Positions 13,625 through 22,258 of a stretch of DNA of 23,368 bases are shown piece after piece (within the stretch, counting starts at the first letter, position 1; every line of letters starts with the position of its first letter). This DNA comes from Lachnospiraceae bacterium UBA7188. GTDB lineage: Bacteria; Bacillota; Clostridia; Lachnospirales; Lachnospiraceae. The stretch is taken from NCBI GenBank assembly GCA_002490995.1, contig DKVC01000063.1, forward strand, positions 25,086 through 48,453. The letters are read 5' to 3'. A model generated the notes under the pieces. The model was not told where the DNA came from. It saw nothing but the letters and a program-made list of their open reading frames with translations, and made no database searches. The translations under genes and the position numbers were made by a program.

Positions 13625-16072
13625 TCATACAGAAATATCCCGCAGTCCAATAGGAGCCTCCATGGACAAAACAATCTTCTCAGGCGTAATGGGCAGCTCT
13701 CTGTGCCAGACTCCCGTGGCCCGGTAAATAGCATGGGCAATGGCCGGGGCAGGGGTGTTGATGACAATCTCCCCGATGGATTTTGCGCCGAAGGGTCCGG
13801 TGGGCTCATAGCTGTGCTCAAACTCCACTTTCAGATGCCCCATATCCAGGCGGGTGGGCAGCCTGTACTGCAGGAAAGAGGATTCCGCCGGACAGCCCTT
13901 TCTGTCATAGTGAATATCCTCAAAAAGGGTGTGCCCGATTCCCTGGACGATGCCGCCTTCCGCCTGAATCCGGGCAAGGACAGGATTGATGGGGATTCCG
14001 CAGTCTATTACAGCCATATAGTCAAGAACGGTTACCTGACCGGTCTGCCTGTCCAGCTCGATTTCCACCATTCCCACCATGTAGGGCGGCGGAGACACCG
14101 GGGAGGAATGGGTGGCTGTGGCCTCTGCCGCCTCTCCCCCGGAAGTCTGGGTGCGGTAGGCGATATCCGTCAGGCTCACCCATTGCTCCGATGCGATCCG
14201 ACAGACTTTTTTACCTCGGAAAACCACTTCCTCCTCGCTGCAGCCCATCATCTGCGCCGCAATATGGCAGATTCTTCTCTTTAAATCGGCACAGGCTTTC
14301 TCCACAGCCTTACCCGTGATATAAGTGGTGGAGGAAGCGTAGGAGCCGGAGTCATAAGGTGAGGCATCCGTATCCGCGCCGAAGACAGCCACATCCTCCA
14401 CATCACATTCCATGCATTCCGCCACCATCTGGGCCAGAATGGTATCGCAGCCCGTCCCCATGTCCGCCGCGCCGATGAGCAGATTGTAATTGCCGTCCTC
14501 CCCCAGCTTCACCGTGGCGCTTCCCACATCCACGTTGGAAATACAGGAGCCCTGCATGGCCATGGCCACCCCGGCCGCCCGGACTTTGCCGTCTCCCATC
14601 TCCCGGACAGGATATTTTTCCTCCCAGTGAAACATCTTTCTACAATGCTCCATGCAACGGTCCAGCGCGCAGGCATTGGCAGTTTCATGATAATAGGCAG
14701 GCATGACCATCCCCTCCCGCACCATATTCCTGTCCCGGAGCACAGCTGGGTCCATACCCAGTTTCTCCGCCAGTTCATTGACTGCGGATTCCAGGGCAAA
14801 GATTCCCTGAGTAGCTCCGTACCCCCTGTAAGCTCCCGCCGCCATGGTATTGGTATAAACCACATCATAGCCGAACCGAAAAGCTTCCAGCCCTCCGGTG
14901 TACAGGGGAATGGATTTATGCCCGGACAGCCCCACGGTGGTAGGGCCGTGCTCGCCGTAAGCGCCGGTATTGGACAGGGTATAGAGATCCAATGCCCGGA
15001 CTCTGCCCTCCCTGTCCGCCCCCAGGCGCACCCGGATCTCCATCTCATGACGGGGGGAGCCGGCCGTCTGGGCTTCCTCCCTGGTGTAAATCAGCTTTGC
15101 CGGCCGTCCGGTTTTCAGGGTGACGAAGGCGGGATAAACCTCGCAAACCGCCGTCTGTTTGGCGCCGAAGCCTCCCCCGATCCTGGGCTTCTCCACCCGG
15201 ATTCTGCTCTTCGGTATCCCCAGTGCCCTGGAAAGGATACGACGGCAGTGGAAGACAATCTGGGTGGATGTCACCACATGGAGCCGCCCGTAGCGGTCAA
15301 GATCCGTATACGTCCGAAAGGTCTCCATCATGGCCTGATTGAAAGCTTTCGTGTGAAAAGTACGGTCAATCCGAATCTCGCAGTCCTCCATCACGGCGTC
15401 CACATCCCCATGTTCTTCCGTACTGCTGGCCACCAGGTTCCGCCGGTTGGAGCCGCCCACCTCGCAGGGCGGGAACCAGTCCTCCTCGGGATGCACCAAG
15501 ATGGAATTGTCCTTGGCCTTACGGAAATCCAGAACCGGCTCCAGCAGCTCGTATTCCACCCTGATCAGCTTCATCGCCTTACAGGCCGCTTTCTCCGTCT
15601 CCGCCGCAACAATGGCAACCACATCCCCCACAAACCGCACATGGCGGTCAATAATCAGCCTGTCGTAGGGGGAAGGCTCGGGATAGGTCTGCCCCGCAAT
15701 GGCAAAGCGGGTGGAAGGTACGTCTTCCCATGTATAAATGTCTACAATTCCGGGAACTTTTTTTGCGATATCGGTATTGATATCCTCCACAATGGCATTG
15801 GCATGGGGACTGCGCAGAAGCTTTACCACCAGTGCGTCCCGGGGGGTGATGTCATCCATGTACACCGGCTTCCCCAACAGCAGCTGCATGGCGTCCTTTT
15901 TGCGGACGGACTTGTTGACGGACTTAAACTCGTGAGCGCATTCACTTGCCACCTTTTGTTCCGCATTGCAGCAGCGCTCACTCGTTATACCTTTATCTTG
16001 GCAAATGTTTTCGGTGGTGAGTATATATTCGTTCGTGGATCTCTTATCTTTCTGTTCCATACTGACCTCCAT
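13625..16072 (-). CDS. Xanthine dehydrogenase-like molybdenum hydroxylase, molybdopterin-binding large subunit
   Basis: An 815-residue protein. From residue about 49 (KSVNKSVRKKDAMQLLLG) it matches the usual start of this family; the remaining 767 residues are the normal length. An alpha/beta-hammerhead domain (about 60-165) precedes the Mo-cofactor domains, with GGGFGAKQ at 299-306, AYRGYGATQG and the catalytic glutamate in SIGEIV (E768). It would hydroxylate a purine or other N-heterocycle with electrons passing to the FeS and FAD subunits, which are encoded 4.7 kb upstream beyond an inserted restriction system. Residues 1-48 are abnormal: much of this stretch is encoded by dispersed repeat copy 2. 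ATG 16072 (AAAGGA 5 bases upstream) or ATG 16060 (GGAGG 5 bases upstream) may start it. Confidence 0.9.
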   Translation of the reverse strand: MEVSMEQKDKRSTNEYILTTENICQDKGITSERCCNAEQKVASECAHEFKSVNKSVRKKDAMQLLLGKPVYMDDITPRDALVVKLLRSPHANAIVEDINTDIAKKVPGIVDIYTWEDVPSTRFAIAGQTYPEPSPYDRLIIDRHVRFVGDVVAIVAAETEKAACKAMKLIRVEYELLEPVLDFRKAKDNSILVHPEEDWFPPCEVGGSNRRNLVASSTEEHGDVDAVMEDCEIRIDRTFHTKAFNQAMMETFRTYTDLDRYGRLHVVTSTQIVFHCRRILSRALGIPKSRIRVEKPRIGGGFGAKQTAVCEVYPAFVTLKTGRPAKLIYTREEAQTAGSPRHEMEIRVRLGADREGRVRALDLYTLSNTGAYGEHGPTTVGLSGHKSIPLYTGGLEAFRFGYDVVYTNTMAAGAYRGYGATQGIFALESAVNELAEKLGMDPAVLRDRNMVREGMVMPAYYHETANACALDRCMEHCRKMFHWEEKYPVREMGDGKVRAAGVAMAMQGSCISNVDVGSATVKLGEDGNYNLLIGAADMGTGCDTILAQMVAECMECDVEDVAVFGADTDASPYDSGSYASSTTYITGKAVEKACADLKRRICHIAAQMMGCSEEEVVFRGKKVCRIASEQWVSLTDIAYRTQTSGGEAAEATATHSSPVSPPPYMVGMVEIELDRQTGQVTVLDYMAVIDCGIPINPVLARIQAEGGIVQGIGHTLFEDIHYDRKGCPAESSFLQYRLPTRLDMGHLKVEFEHSYEPTGPFGAKSIGEIVINTPAPAIAHAIYRATGVWHRELPITPEKIVLSMEAPIGLRDISV
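15929..16013. repeat. Dispersed palindromic repeat, copy 2 (inside a coding region)
   Basis: GTGAGCGC (15932-15939) and GCGCTCAC (15974-15981) are perfect 8-bp arms around a 34-base loop. The outer block CTCGTGAGCGCATTC is identical to copy 3 (15 of 15, opposite orientation), and TTGGCAAATGTTTTCG is identical to copy 1 (16 of 16). On the minus strand it is translated within the molybdopterin subunit as TSERCCNAEQKVASECAHE, directly before the conserved family start. Confidence 0.82.
15998..16027 (+). promoter_or_regulatory. Possible antisense promoter in repeat copy 2
   Basis: TTGGCA (15998-16003), an 18-base spacer and TATATA (16022-16027) have the same geometry as the copy 1 promoter. It points away from the molybdopterin subunit and into the 3' end of the DNA methyltransferase gene on the opposite strand. 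The -10 is weaker than that of copy 1. Confidence 0.3.
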
Positions 16073-16097
16073 GGGTTCCTTTCACTGTCCGAAATTC

Positions 16098-17696
16098 CTA
16101 ATTACTTTGTTTTCGCATCAATCTACGGTTACGCATTTTATTCCATATGGAATGAAGAAGCATTACTTCCTTCTCCGAAAGCTGGAGATTATCATAAAGA
16201 AGAACCTTATCCGTATACGAAAGTATTTCTTCATACTTTCCTTCCCTTTGGAGTCTGTCTATTTTTTGAATATCGAGTTTATCTGCTCCTCTCATGGGAA
16301 TTCTCATTCTGCGCATTTCTCCCGGTTCAAATGTCAGTACTCCACCACCGTAACTCCGTCCCAGAGTTTCGCTGAGTGCGAGCGTATAGGTATTCAAAAA
16401 TGCAGAAACGACTGCTTTTCCATCCACACCTTCCTTAAAACGCACCTTATGTAAAGTATCCGTTACCAATGCAGCTGCCGAATTCAGGATCATCTTGGGA
16501 TATAGATTAGCCTGTCTGATTAAAAATGCATCCGCTTTCCATGACATTGGAACATGATACCATCTCTTTCGGATTCTACACTTGTAATTATTGTGATATC
16601 CTTTGCTCTCTCCCCACACAATATAAGCGCGGGCGCTTTCACTTAACTCTTCCACCGGTCTGTCGCCCGGCGTAAAAATGGAAACTTTTTTCCCTTTTTC
16701 CCTCAGCTGCAGATATTCATCTTCAGAAAGAAGTACTCCTTTCACCTGTTCAGACCGGCTGATAATCGGAGAAACATCCTCTTCCAGACTTCGCTCCATA
16801 ACATTTTTCCAGTTGGAAAGAAAAAAATCATTCTCACCGCTTACCAATCCGACATTCACCTCAAATAATTCCCATGCATCTGAAATTCTCTCGTCGGCAT
16901 TCAGCTTGCCGAGTACCGCCAACTCTTCGTTCGTAAGATAATACTTTACCCATTTATCAGTACTGTGATCCAGTTTCTTCATTTCCGCCCTATCCAGACA
17001 GGAACACCCGATCCGGATGAGTTCATCAAGCCCTTCAAGCTCCACAACACGAATCCCCTTTTCCGCTGATGACTTTTCCCCGAGAAGAAGAACCACCTCC
17101 TGCTGAATATCGTTAAAGACCAGTTTTCTAAATGTCACCAACGTCAATCTGTCGAAATGTGAGCTAAGATATTTCCTCGCTTCAGCCGCATAATCTACCT
17201 GAAATAATTCTGCCGGAATCACCATCCCGATCTTGCCCTCATTACCCAACGCTTCGCATGACAAAAGAAGAAACGGCAGCCAGATATTTGTCAGCCTGTT
17301 TGGATGAAACCCATGTTCCTTCATCAGTTCAAATGCTACAGCTCTGTACTTTTCGTCGAAATTCTGGTAACGGATAAAAGGCGGGTTACCCACTATTACA
17401 TCAAATGTTTTTTTCCCTTCAACATTCTGGTCATAGTAGGAAAAGAAATCACCTTTTATAATCCGATACCCGATTTCCTCGGCTTTTGCGGCTTCATCCG
17501 GATCCAGTTCGACACCAAGCACATCAGCGTTCCGACAATTTTTTCTGAGGGCAGCCAGAAAACTGCCGTCTCCACAGCTTGGCTCCAAAACACTGCTCTC
17601 CGGAGCCGGGTTCGCCCATCGTATAATAAAATCTGCTATCTCTGAGGGAGTGTAATATCCTCCTCTCAACTTGTCGTATTTTTCAATCGGTTTCAT
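16098..17696 (-). CDS. Eco57I-like separate adenine-N6 DNA methyltransferase
   Basis: A 532-residue protein. GGYYTPSEIADFI (12-24) is the motif X-like start of gamma-type adenine methylases. Motif I is EPSCGDGSF (38-46), the acidic residue after it lies in GVELDPDEA, and the catalytic motif IV is NPPF (104-107) in GNPPFIRYQNF. The C-terminal half (about 270-500) should hold the target-recognition domain. The start at 17696 is chosen for GGAG 7 bases upstream; it overlaps the 3' end of the fused enzyme gene by 14 bases, so translation is coupled. Size and pairing match M.Eco57I (544 residues) beside Eco57I. It would methylate the second strand of an asymmetric site. The recognition sequence cannot be read. 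Confidence 0.88.
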   Translation of the reverse strand: MKPIEKYDKLRGGYYTPSEIADFIIRWANPAPESSVLEPSCGDGSFLAALRKNCRNADVLGVELDPDEAAKAEEIGYRIIKGDFFSYYDQNVEGKKTFDVIVGNPPFIRYQNFDEKYRAVAFELMKEHGFHPNRLTNIWLPFLLLSCEALGNEGKIGMVIPAELFQVDYAAEARKYLSSHFDRLTLVTFRKLVFNDIQQEVVLLLGEKSSAEKGIRVVELEGLDELIRIGCSCLDRAEMKKLDHSTDKWVKYYLTNEELAVLGKLNADERISDAWELFEVNVGLVSGENDFFLSNWKNVMERSLEEDVSPIISRSEQVKGVLLSEDEYLQLREKGKKVSIFTPGDRPVEELSESARAYIVWGESKGYHNNYKCRIRKRWYHVPMSWKADAFLIRQANLYPKMILNSAAALVTDTLHKVRFKEGVDGKAVVSAFLNTYTLALSETLGRSYGGGVLTFEPGEMRRMRIPMRGADKLDIQKIDRLQREGKYEEILSYTDKVLLYDNLQLSEKEVMLLHSIWNKMRNRRLMRKQSN

Positions 17697-20600
17697 CTGG
17701 CATCTCCATTCGCAATCCCTGCACACCATACAGTTGATCAATTAAGCACTCCAGGTCTTTCTCTGCCGCTGCCACGGATCTCTTCATTGTGTTATGTGCT
17801 GCCTGGTTGCATGCATGATTCATACGGTCTGTTAAATATTCTATGAGATGAACCTTTTCCACAATAGCGTCATGCTTCGCAACATCGTCTTTGTCATCCC
17901 AATCAATACTGTATACAGGCAGTTTTGCAATAAACTGTTTGCCATGAGAATAATATCCTCCTCTGAAAGTACTTGCACTCTTTTTTACAAACATTTCCAT
18001 CAGCCAGTGATTCAATATTGCCTGAATATAAAAGATTGACTCTTTTACATCTCTCTTCATTTCAATTCCGTAAAACGGCCCGTTTCCGCCGCCTGTAAAT
18101 ACGACCATCTCGTCGTCATACACATAATTTGCTTCAAGCGAAAGCACAGGCCATATGAGATGTTCACCACCCACAAACCGTTTCAGGCTCTGGCTTCGTC
18201 CGTAAGCATACCATGTTTCTTCTGTTCTTCCAGGCATATTTCGTTTATCCAGCTCCTCCCGGAAATCCGACAGATAGGAAAAAGCCTCCGGGTATTGCTC
18301 CTGCACGGTTCCGATATCAACCAGCCTGGGCTTGCCGTTTTCATTTACATAAGGGAATATGATGTAGCTGTTCGCCGCAATCTTTTCAAACTTCGACAGC
18401 CTTGCGTCATAAACGCTCTTTCTTAATATGCCCTTTTCCACTTTTCGCGATTCTTTTTTCTTGTCAGTAAAGTAAACATATTCATCGTCCTCCTGATTTG
18501 CGTAAACGATGTATATCTTATCAGCACTTGTCTGCACGCCGACAAAAATATCAGAAAACGATTCCAATGTCCTGCACTTTTGACTGATTTCCGACAGCCT
18601 CTCACTCACTTGTTTCGGGATGAATATCCATGGGCTTTCTCCCAAAGTGCCTGAGTCATACTTTTCAAAACTCACTTTGTGATCAAATAGAAAACGGTTC
18701 CATTCCCGTACAAATGCAATATCAAATTCATTCTGTCTTTCCTTTGACAGAACTAAGATACATGTGTATGTACTTCTATTCTTAAATGCCTGATGCGTCC
18801 CAAAATGAATAATTTTCTTCACTGCGCTACGTTCCGTGAGAAAACGCCTCATAACGTCACCTGACATGATATTCATAAATTTATGCGGAACAATATAGCC
18901 TATCACGCCGTTTTTTCTGAGAAGCATCCATGCTCGCTCTATGAACAAAAAATACTTGTCCAGCAAATCGGACCCTGCAGTCTGATATCCGGAATATCTG
19001 CTCTTATAAAACGCATATTCCTCCGGGGAATATCGTACCATATTCTGGACTCGAATATACGGCGGATTTCCGACAATCGCATCGAATCCCTTCCCTCCAA
19101 ACTCAGTCTTCCAGTCAAACATCTTTACCATTTCAAGTTTGGCTTCATCTCCGTATATGCCGGGAAAAAACGCCGCATAAGACATATCTACAAGACTGTT
19201 TCCATTCTTTATATTATCATCAAGTCTGGGAAGCAAACTTTTCCTTGTCCTTTTTGCGTACGCACCTATTTCCTGCGGCGATGCATCCTCCAGCAGTTTC
19301 AAAAACAGGCTGAATTTTGCAACTTCCACTGCCAAAGGATCGATGTCAACACCCCAGATTGTATTTACAAGAATTTCGCGTTTGATTTCATATGACAGCC
19401 TGCACACATCACTTCCCGGCACGCTGCTGATAAGCCCGAGCCGGATTGCACTGGCTTTATCATTGTTCATATACCAGTCCAGGCAATAATTGACAGCAAA
19501 TTCATATGCGGACAAGAGAAAATTTCCGGAGCCACAACAAATATCCGCCACCCGAAGCTCAAGCACTTCATCTACTGTCTTCCCTGCAAATATATCCGAA
19601 AGTGTCTGTTCAATTATTATATCAGTGACATTTTTCGGTGTATTTACCGCTCCCTGTGAATCAACTGCCTCTGGTTTATTCTCCTGAGAGACATGGCCGT
19701 ATCTGTCTATCTCAAGCTTTTCATCAAGGAACAGTTCATATATCTGACCGATTATATATGGATCCACCACATCAAATTCATAGGAATTATTCGGGTAATA
19801 TAAACTGATAAAAATATCAATGAGAACCTCATCTGAGAGACAAAATTTATCCTCCTCCAACATTTCAAAAAGACCGGAATCGTATTTTTTATCGGCCGCA
19901 AGGAATAATTCCTTCAATTCATCGTAATTTTTGATGCCCTTCAGCAACTCATACTCTTCAAAACTGCGATCTTCACAAATACGCAGAAAAATAATTCTGT
20001 TTAATATCCTCTGCACACTGATATTTAAAGTATCAGAATCCAATCCGGGATTATTCCCTGCAATATCTTCGCCCAGTATAAGGCGCCAGCTCCTAATCTG
20101 TTTTAGGAAATACTCATCAAATGGTTCTCTGCGGAATGCTCCCCGGATGTTATCAAAATTCGATGCGAAATTTCCCGACAGCACAGCTTCTTTCGACAGG
20201 AGTCCGTAAATTTCATCAAACTTTTCCACATACTCTTCATATGTATAATGTGCTATCAGGGCAACACCAATATCATCATCCTCCACCGGTCTCACTGTAC
20301 AATCGTAAATATACAGATCATTATAATTCGTCAGAACAGAAATCTTCAGATTACCGCTCCACCCGTATCGCCTTAACTGGAAAGCAGGCGCATTGTCTGT
20401 GGTGATATCTACATATGGCTTCTTTGTTTCAAGATAAAACAAAATCTCCGTTCCAATCCGAAATGAATAGTCCGGTTTTTTACTTCTTCTTTCACCGCCT
20501 TCATCAACAAGTACAGTTGCCTCATGAGTTACTTCCCGCAAATGCTGGGGAAGTCCTGCTTCATTATCAACGTCCCATCCAAGTGACTTAAAAAAGGGAT

Positions 20601-20727
20601 TGACAAAATCAACCCTTACCTCAGTCTCATTATAGGTGGGGCGTTTATATTCATTTAAATGAGAGATATACTGTTTCACTCTCTCCGCCGTACGCTTCTT
20701 CAATTCTTCCTGACCGCCAAACAGCAT
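17683..20727 (-). CDS. Eco57I-like type IIG restriction-modification enzyme (fused nuclease and methylase)
   Basis: A 1014-residue protein. The N-terminal nuclease has the PD-(D/E)xK core: P85-D86 in KKPDYSF and E100-T-K102 in YLETKKP. A helical linker (about 160-380) leads to the adenine-N6 methylase, with motif I VADICCGSGNF (393-403) and catalytic NPPY at 554-557 in GNPPYIRVQN. The region about 700-960 is the likely target-recognition domain. The layout and length match Eco57I (997 residues). Cleavage and methylation share one recognition domain. AAGGGGG lies 7 bases upstream of ATG 20727. The gene sits between the FeS and Mo subunit genes of a molybdenum hydroxylase and is visibly richer in A+T than they are, which points to horizontal acquisition. 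Confidence 0.9.
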   Translation of the reverse strand: MLFGGQEELKKRTAERVKQYISHLNEYKRPTYNETEVRVDFVNPFFKSLGWDVDNEAGLPQHLREVTHEATVLVDEGGERRSKKPDYSFRIGTEILFYLETKKPYVDITTDNAPAFQLRRYGWSGNLKISVLTNYNDLYIYDCTVRPVEDDDIGVALIAHYTYEEYVEKFDEIYGLLSKEAVLSGNFASNFDNIRGAFRREPFDEYFLKQIRSWRLILGEDIAGNNPGLDSDTLNISVQRILNRIIFLRICEDRSFEEYELLKGIKNYDELKELFLAADKKYDSGLFEMLEEDKFCLSDEVLIDIFISLYYPNNSYEFDVVDPYIIGQIYELFLDEKLEIDRYGHVSQENKPEAVDSQGAVNTPKNVTDIIIEQTLSDIFAGKTVDEVLELRVADICCGSGNFLLSAYEFAVNYCLDWYMNNDKASAIRLGLISSVPGSDVCRLSYEIKREILVNTIWGVDIDPLAVEVAKFSLFLKLLEDASPQEIGAYAKRTRKSLLPRLDDNIKNGNSLVDMSYAAFFPGIYGDEAKLEMVKMFDWKTEFGGKGFDAIVGNPPYIRVQNMVRYSPEEYAFYKSRYSGYQTAGSDLLDKYFLFIERAWMLLRKNGVIGYIVPHKFMNIMSGDVMRRFLTERSAVKKIIHFGTHQAFKNRSTYTCILVLSKERQNEFDIAFVREWNRFLFDHKVSFEKYDSGTLGESPWIFIPKQVSERLSEISQKCRTLESFSDIFVGVQTSADKIYIVYANQEDDEYVYFTDKKKESRKVEKGILRKSVYDARLSKFEKIAANSYIIFPYVNENGKPRLVDIGTVQEQYPEAFSYLSDFREELDKRNMPGRTEETWYAYGRSQSLKRFVGGEHLIWPVLSLEANYVYDDEMVVFTGGGNGPFYGIEMKRDVKESIFYIQAILNHWLMEMFVKKSASTFRGGYYSHGKQFIAKLPVYSIDWDDKDDVAKHDAIVEKVHLIEYLTDRMNHACNQAAHNTMKRSVAAAEKDLECLIDQLYGVQGLRMEMPDETD

Positions 20728-20773
20728 GAAATTTCCCCCTTATCCAATCCTTTGCAGAACCAATACGACGCTT

Positions 20774-20782
20774 TTTATATCA
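20774..20782 (-). promoter_or_regulatory. Possible extended -10 promoter for the restriction-modification genes
   Basis: Read on the minus strand, TG-A-TATAAA lies about 50 bases before the start of the fused enzyme and straddles nothing but the short gap after the FeS gene. No good -35 is visible, as is allowed for extended -10 promoters. If real, the restriction genes do not depend only on the hydroxylase promoter. Confidence 0.3.
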
Positions 20783-20789
20783 CGGACAT

Positions 20790-21272
20790 TCATAAAACGC
20801 ATGTGTGTCCATTCCCTTTCTCTCCGCGGCTGTCCAGATAATTGCGGATACCCCTCAGCTGTCCCTCATAGCCGGAACATCGGCACAGGTTCCCGGCCAG
20901 GTAAGCCCGGATTTCATCGTCTGTGGGATTGGGGTTCTCCCGAAGCAGGGCAATGGTATTCATCACAAATCCCGGATTGCAGAACCCGCACTGGTCAGCC
21001 CCCTGGTCGGCGATGAAGCCTGCAAATTCCTGCGCCTCCTCCTGAAGCCCCTCCAAAGTCCAAATCTCATGCCCGTCCGCCCGTGCCGTCAAAACGGAAC
21101 AGGAAAGCACGGGTTTTTCGTCCATCAGCACGGTGCACAGGCCGCAGCCGGAAGTTTCACACCCCCGCTTGACACTGTAGCAGCCATGCTCCCGCAGGAA
21201 ATCGATGAGCAGCAGATCCGCCTCAATGGAAGCGGATACATCTTTTCCGTTCAGCTTTATCTTAATCTCCAT
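20790..21272 (-). CDS. Molybdenum hydroxylase 2Fe-2S subunit (XdhC/CoxS type)
   Basis: A 160-residue protein. The N-terminal plant-type ferredoxin cluster is bound by C38, C43, C46 and C58 (RGCETSGCGLC, then VLSC). The second cluster is bound by C95 and C98 (QCGFCNPG) and by C130 and C132 (LCRCSGY). It carries electrons from the molybdopterin centre to FAD. The start ATG follows the FAD subunit stop by one base, and GGGAGG lies inside the end of that gene, so the two are tightly coupled. The tail after IRNYLDSRG (GEKGNGHTCVL) is non-conserved-looking and may have been altered when the restriction genes inserted just downstream. Confidence 0.93.
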   Translation of the reverse strand: MEIKIKLNGKDVSASIEADLLLIDFLREHGCYSVKRGCETSGCGLCTVLMDEKPVLSCSVLTARADGHEIWTLEGLQEEAQEFAGFIADQGADQCGFCNPGFVMNTIALLRENPNPTDDEIRAYLAGNLCRCSGYEGQLRGIRNYLDSRGEKGNGHTCVL

Positions 21273-21273
21273 C

Positions 21274-22071
21274 TTACTTTCCTCCCGACTCCATGATCTG
21301 CATGAGATTCCGCTCTGTCAGCACCCTGGCCAGATGCGTGCGGTAGGCGGCGCTTCCCCGGGTATTGCTTCCCATGGGAACTACTCTGGCTACATAAGCT
21401 GAAAATGCATTGTACCTTCCCTCCGTTTGTCCGCCGGACAGCAGCCCTTCCTCATCCCTGACCACAATGGCCCTGCCGGGGCGCGCCCCAATCACGGCGC
21501 GGTACTCCCCCTCCATCCGGGACAGGGCGCAGGTGAGCACCGGAAGATCCGTCCGCTGATTCCGAAAAGCCCTGTAGGCGAACACTCCGGGTTTCTTCTT
21601 CACAATGAGGCGCACCAGAATATCTCTGTCATATCCCAAAGCGGCAAACTGCTCCAGTGGAACAATCCCTCCCTGATACAATTCCACAAAAGTCTCCAGG
21701 GAGAGAAAAAAGGTCAGCACATCGGAAAAGCCGAAACGCCCCCAGATACTGCCTCCCACAGTGGCCAGATTCCGGAACTGAACCCCTATGATATCCCGCA
21801 CTGCCGCCCCGGCTGCCCCCTGGGTGTAGGTGTTAAGCCCCTGGTGGAGCTCCATCCGGCGCAGGCTTGTCATGGCGCCGATCAGAAACGCTTCCTGTGT
21901 CTCTTCAATCCCGTCCAGCCCCAGATCGCACAGGTCGATAGCCGTATTTACGCTTCCGTTTCCCGTTTTTATCCACAGCATCCCGCCGATCACACGGTTT
22001 GCCCTGCTCTGATTCAGCTGATATGCTTCTTCAAGGCTCTTAGCCCTGACATACTTTTGTATACTTATCAC
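21274..22071 (-). CDS. Molybdenum hydroxylase FAD-binding subunit (CoxM/XdhB type)
   Basis: A 265-residue protein from GTG 22071, chosen for AAGGAG 8 bases upstream; the frame is open for 18 more codons without a ribosome site. VQFRNLATVGGSIWGRFGFSDV matches the IRNxATxGGN flavin-binding segment of the family, but the usual SPAADT is replaced by GRFGFSDV. The first flavin loop, usually AGGTD, reads IGGMLWIKTG. These changes suggest a distinct Firmicute subfamily, and flavin binding is likely but not certain. The C-terminal CO-dehydrogenase flavoprotein domain is visible around AYRAFRNQRTDLPVL. It is first in the hydroxylase operon. Confidence 0.85.
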   Translation of the reverse strand: MISIQKYVRAKSLEEAYQLNQSRANRVIGGMLWIKTGNGSVNTAIDLCDLGLDGIEETQEAFLIGAMTSLRRMELHQGLNTYTQGAAGAAVRDIIGVQFRNLATVGGSIWGRFGFSDVLTFFLSLETFVELYQGGIVPLEQFAALGYDRDILVRLIVKKKPGVFAYRAFRNQRTDLPVLTCALSRMEGEYRAVIGARPGRAIVVRDEEGLLSGGQTEGRYNAFSAYVARVVPMGSNTRGSAAYRTHLARVLTERNLMQIMESGGK

Positions 22072-22210
22072 TGCAGATACTCCTTTTCTTGTCAGACTGT
22101 TTCTGCCCTGTCTACATCTTATCATATTACGCTCCGAAAGAACACTCTATTTTTTCAGAATCTCCCTTTTGCTTTCCTGATACATATCCTAATACACATA
22201 TTTTAATTTT

Positions 22211-22239
22211 TTGTACACGAATGTGCCATGATGTGATAA
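22211..22239 (+). promoter_or_regulatory. Possible promoter for the membrane sensor gene
   Basis: TTGTAC (22211-22216), a 17-base spacer and TGATAA (22234-22239). The predicted transcript would start near 22246 and carry the whole of repeat copy 3 as its 5' leader, with AGGGAGG before the sensor ATG. Confidence 0.35.
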
Positions 22240-22258
22240 AATGGAATAAATTGTTAGG

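Noticed and set aside
13625..13628. Programmed coupling of the methyltransferase through the ATGA overlap at 13628
   Set aside because: The ATG at 13604 has a far better ribosome site. The overlap start stays possible but is not the preferred call.
16098..20727. BREX (PglX) or other multi-gene defence island
   Set aside because: There are only two genes, no PglZ, BrxC or helicase, and the first has an N-terminal PD-ExK nuclease. This fits Eco57I-like type IIG better.
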